Shown one piece after another: positions 5,286 to 7,109 of a DNA stretch of 7,109 bases. The stretch's first letter is position 1. Each line of letters starts with the position of its first letter. The DNA comes from Deltaproteobacteria bacterium (GTDB lineage Bacteria; Myxococcota; Myxococcia; Myxococcales; 40CM-4-68-19): positions 1 to 7,109 of the forward strand of contig VBLM01000381.1 of NCBI GenBank assembly GCA_005879095.1, read 5' to 3'. Below the pieces are notes generated by a model, which was not told where the DNA came from, did no database searches, and saw nothing but the letters and a program-made list of their open reading frames with translations. Both the position numbers and the translations under genes were made by a program.

Positions 5286-6509
5286 CTACATGGCCTCGTC
5301 CGCGGTGATGTAAGCGCGCTCGCCGGCTTCGGCCATGTCGAGACCGGAGCGCTCGTCCTCTTCCTCCGCTCGCAACGGCGTGACGAGCGAGACCAGCTTC
5401 ATCAGGACGAACGAGAGCCCGCCGGACCAGAGGTAGGTGGCGAACACACCCACGGCCTGGATGCCGAGCAGGCGCACGCTTCCGTCGGCGCCGTCAGGGT
5501 TCACGACTTTCGATGCGAGGACGCCGGTGGCCAGCGCGCCGAGCGTGGCGGCCACGCCGTGGACGGCGAAGACGTCGAGCGAGTCGTCGATGCCGAGGCG
5601 GGGTCGGTAGCGCACCGCGGTCAACGAAGCCAGACCGGCGAGCGCGCCGAGCAGCAGCGAAGAGAGCGGCGTGATGAAGCCGGCCGCCGGCGTGATCGCG
5701 ACCAGTCCCGCCACTGCGCCGGAAGCGAGGCCGATCCCCGACATCTTTCCGTGGAAGAGGAACAATTCGGCGAGACCCCAGGCGAGCGCGGCGGCGGCCG
5801 GCGCGAAGAACGTGTTGGAGAACGCGTACGCGGCAAGACCGTTGGCGGCGAGCGCGCTGCCGCCGTTGAAGCCGAGCCAGCCGAACCAGAGCAGCCCCGC
5901 GCCGAGGATGGCGAACGGCACGTTGTGCGGCAGCACCGACGGCTGCTTGAGGCCCTTTCGTTTGCCGAGGACGATGGCGAAGACCGCCGCGGCCGCCGCG
6001 GCGTTGATGTGCACGACCGTCCCGCCGGCGAAGTCGAGGCAGCCGAGCTGGTGCAGCCAGCCGCCCGGCGACCAGACCCAGTGTGCGACCGGCGCGTACA
6101 CCACGATGCTCCACAGTCCGACGAAGAGCATGTACGCCTTGATCCGCACGCGCTCGACGATCGCTCCCGAGATCAACGCCGGCGTGATCACCGCGAACAT
6201 CGCCTGGAAGAGCATGAACGCGGCGTGCGGGATGGTCGGCGCGAGGTCCTTCATCACCTCGCCGCCGACGCCGCGCAGGCCGGCGTAATCGAGTCCGCCG
6301 ATCCAGGCGTTGCCGGGCGCGAAGGCGAGGCTGTACGAAACCAGCGCCCAGATCACGCCGACCAGCGCCATGCACACGAGGGAGAGAATCATCGTATGCA
6401 CGACGTTTTTTCCACGGACCAGGCCGCCGTAGAAGAAGGCGAGTCCCGGCGTCATGAGAAGGACCAGTCCGGCACTGACGAGGACGAACGCAGTGTCGCC
6501 AGATTGCAT
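5286..6509 (-). CDS. amt: Ammonium transporter, Amt family
   Basis: A 407-residue Amt/MEP/Rh channel that carries ammonium across the inner membrane as a trimer. Features aligned by eye to E. coli AmtB: Phe105 (gate Phe in FQAMFAVITPALI), Trp146 in HWVWSPGG, Asp159 and the first pore His167 in LDFAGGTVVH, Phe214-Asn215 and Ser218 in GFNGGSA, and the second pore His317 in DVFAVHGVAATLG. All key pore and binding residues are present, with about eleven hydrophobic segments. There is no cleaved signal peptide; the protein begins directly at the first helix (SGDTAFVLVSAGLVLLMTPG). The cytoplasmic tail GLDMAEAGERAY is the usual PII-contact region (often GLDxxxHGExAY), here with Ala in place of the His. 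No glnK follows, which is unusual for amt. The ATG at 6509 is 5 bases after the stop of the upstream gene. Confidence 0.95.
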   Translation of the reverse strand: MQSGDTAFVLVSAGLVLLMTPGLAFFYGGLVRGKNVVHTMILSLVCMALVGVIWALVSYSLAFAPGNAWIGGLDYAGLRGVGGEVMKDLAPTIPHAAFMLFQAMFAVITPALISGAIVERVRIKAYMLFVGLWSIVVYAPVAHWVWSPGGWLHQLGCLDFAGGTVVHINAAAAAAVFAIVLGKRKGLKQPSVLPHNVPFAILGAGLLWFGWLGFNGGSALAANGLAAYAFSNTFFAPAAAALAWGLAELFLFHGKMSGIGLASGAVAGLVAITPAAGFITPLSSLLLGALAGLASLTAVRYRPRLGIDDSLDVFAVHGVAATLGALATGVLASKVVNPDGADGSVRLLGIQAVGVFATYLWSGGLSFVLMKLVSLVTPLRAEEEDERSGLDMAEAGERAYITADEAM

Positions 6510-6514
6510 GGGCG

Positions 6515-7107
6515 TCAGGGCTCCGTCCGGGCGACGGCGCGGATGCTCTCGGCGATCGAGGGAAGCTGCGGCACGCTGGCCATTTCCAGGCTGTCGGCGA
6601 GCCCGATGCCCGGGACGTGTGCGCCCGCCAGCAGCCGCGGCGGCGCAATCAGATCGTAGAACAGCTCGTCGACCGTCCGCCGGATCAGCGCGCCCAGTCG
6701 TACGGCCAGAGCGAGCGGAGGTCGATCACTTCCGCCTCGATGCCCTCGCCGGCCACCGTCTCGGCGGCCTTCACGCACAACGGCAGCGTCCGGCCGTAGC
6801 TCACCACCGTCAGATCGCGCCCCTGACGCATCGTGCGCGCCTCGCCGAACGGAACGAACAGGTCGGGCGTGTCGGGCCAGGAAGGCTGCCACTTGGACCG
6901 ATCGCCGAGCGGCGCGTCGATCATCTTGCTCAGCGCCTTGTCGTCGCCCGGCTCGCCCGGAATCTCCTCGCCGGCCATCGTCCGCACGCGCATCAGCGCC
7001 TTGGGCACCAGGAAAAAGCACGGGTTGGGATCGACGACGCAGGAAAGCAGCATCCCGTACGCGTCGCGCGGCGTCGACGGCATCGCGATCTTGTAGCCAG
7101 GGATGTG
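6515..7107 (-). pseudogene. 2-oxoacid (pyruvate-type) dehydrogenase E1 beta subunit, C-terminal part, frameshifted
   Basis: The frame is open to the right edge (HIPGYKIAMPSTPRDAYG), so the N-terminus lies outside. E1 beta, with E1 alpha, performs thiamine-diphosphate-dependent decarboxylation of pyruvate or branched-chain 2-oxoacids. The first frame (7107 down to a TGA at 6685) covers the end of the pyrimidine-binding domain (DPNPCFFLVPKAL) and the start of the transketolase C-terminal domain (GRDLTVVSYGRTLPLCVKAAE, then VIDLRSLWPYDW). It then stops after two more residues. From about 6691 to 6515 a different frame carries the rest: LIRRTVDELFYDLIAPPRLLAG, HVPGIGLADSLEMASVPQLP, ending ARTEP. 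The family normally has some 25-30 residues between these two parts (a KTGRxLxVxE-type strand and the following FGEH-like helix), and these are absent. So there is both a deletion and a frame change near 6688-6695. The gene is broken in vivo or misassembled. Confidence 0.82.
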
Positions 7108-7109
7108 CG

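Noticed and set aside
4212..6659. 815-codon open frame on the + strand across amt, the unknown membrane gene and part of the first SPFH gene
   Set aside because: It is antisense to clearly conserved genes, and its product is rich in His, Arg, Asp, Glu and Ala with no domain. This is the usual by-product of GC-rich codon bias.
6692..7021. N-terminal part of the long - strand frame ending at 6515
   Set aside because: Upstream of about 6691 this frame gives Arg/Ala/Gly-rich noise, while the alternative frame encodes recognisable E1 beta sequence. Only the part below about 6691 is genuine.

Overview
The window is strongly GC-rich and densely coding, with nine genes or gene pieces and no long non-coding stretch. 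Gene content and style point to a Gram-negative bacterium, most plausibly of the former Deltaproteobacteria (Myxococcota/Bdellovibrionota-like). That assignment is an inference from resemblance and is weak. There are no tRNA or rRNA genes, no CRISPR array and no transposase.

Layout: on the + strand, the 3' part of clpB (protein disaggregase, entering from the left edge) is followed after 5 bases by a small DUF1285-like gene. These converge with a run of - strand genes that spans the rest of the window. In transcription order (right to left) these are: a broken pyruvate/2-oxoacid dehydrogenase E1 beta gene running in from the right edge, an Amt ammonium transporter, a membrane protein of unknown family, two tandem SPFH/band-7 proteins, truA (tRNA pseudouridine synthase A) and a four-helix membrane protein. 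Gaps are mostly 0-15 bases, and three junctions are stop/start overlaps (8, 4 and 4 bases), so the - strand run looks like one operon whose promoter lies outside the window.

How the genes may work together: the core of the operon is membrane-related (Amt, a two-helix protein, two SPFH ring-type scaffold proteins). The two SPFH proteins are probably partners in a hetero-oligomer like HflK/HflC or prohibitins. A link between this scaffold and the transporter is suggested only by adjacency.

Three things deserve attention. (1) The convergent gap at about 1419-1513 is filled by a nested palindromic element with GTCCG...GTACAA outer inverted repeats, an 18-base perfect palindrome and a 9-base tandem duplication; it touches the stop codons of both flanking genes. 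(2) The first SPFH gene ends early, and a 17-codon ORF just after it, in another frame, looks like the detached C-terminal tail of the same protein; the sister SPFH protein supplies the comparison. (3) The E1 beta gene has a similar lesion: about 25-30 expected residues are missing and the frame shifts. The two lesions are either real deletions or a shared assembly/sequencing problem.
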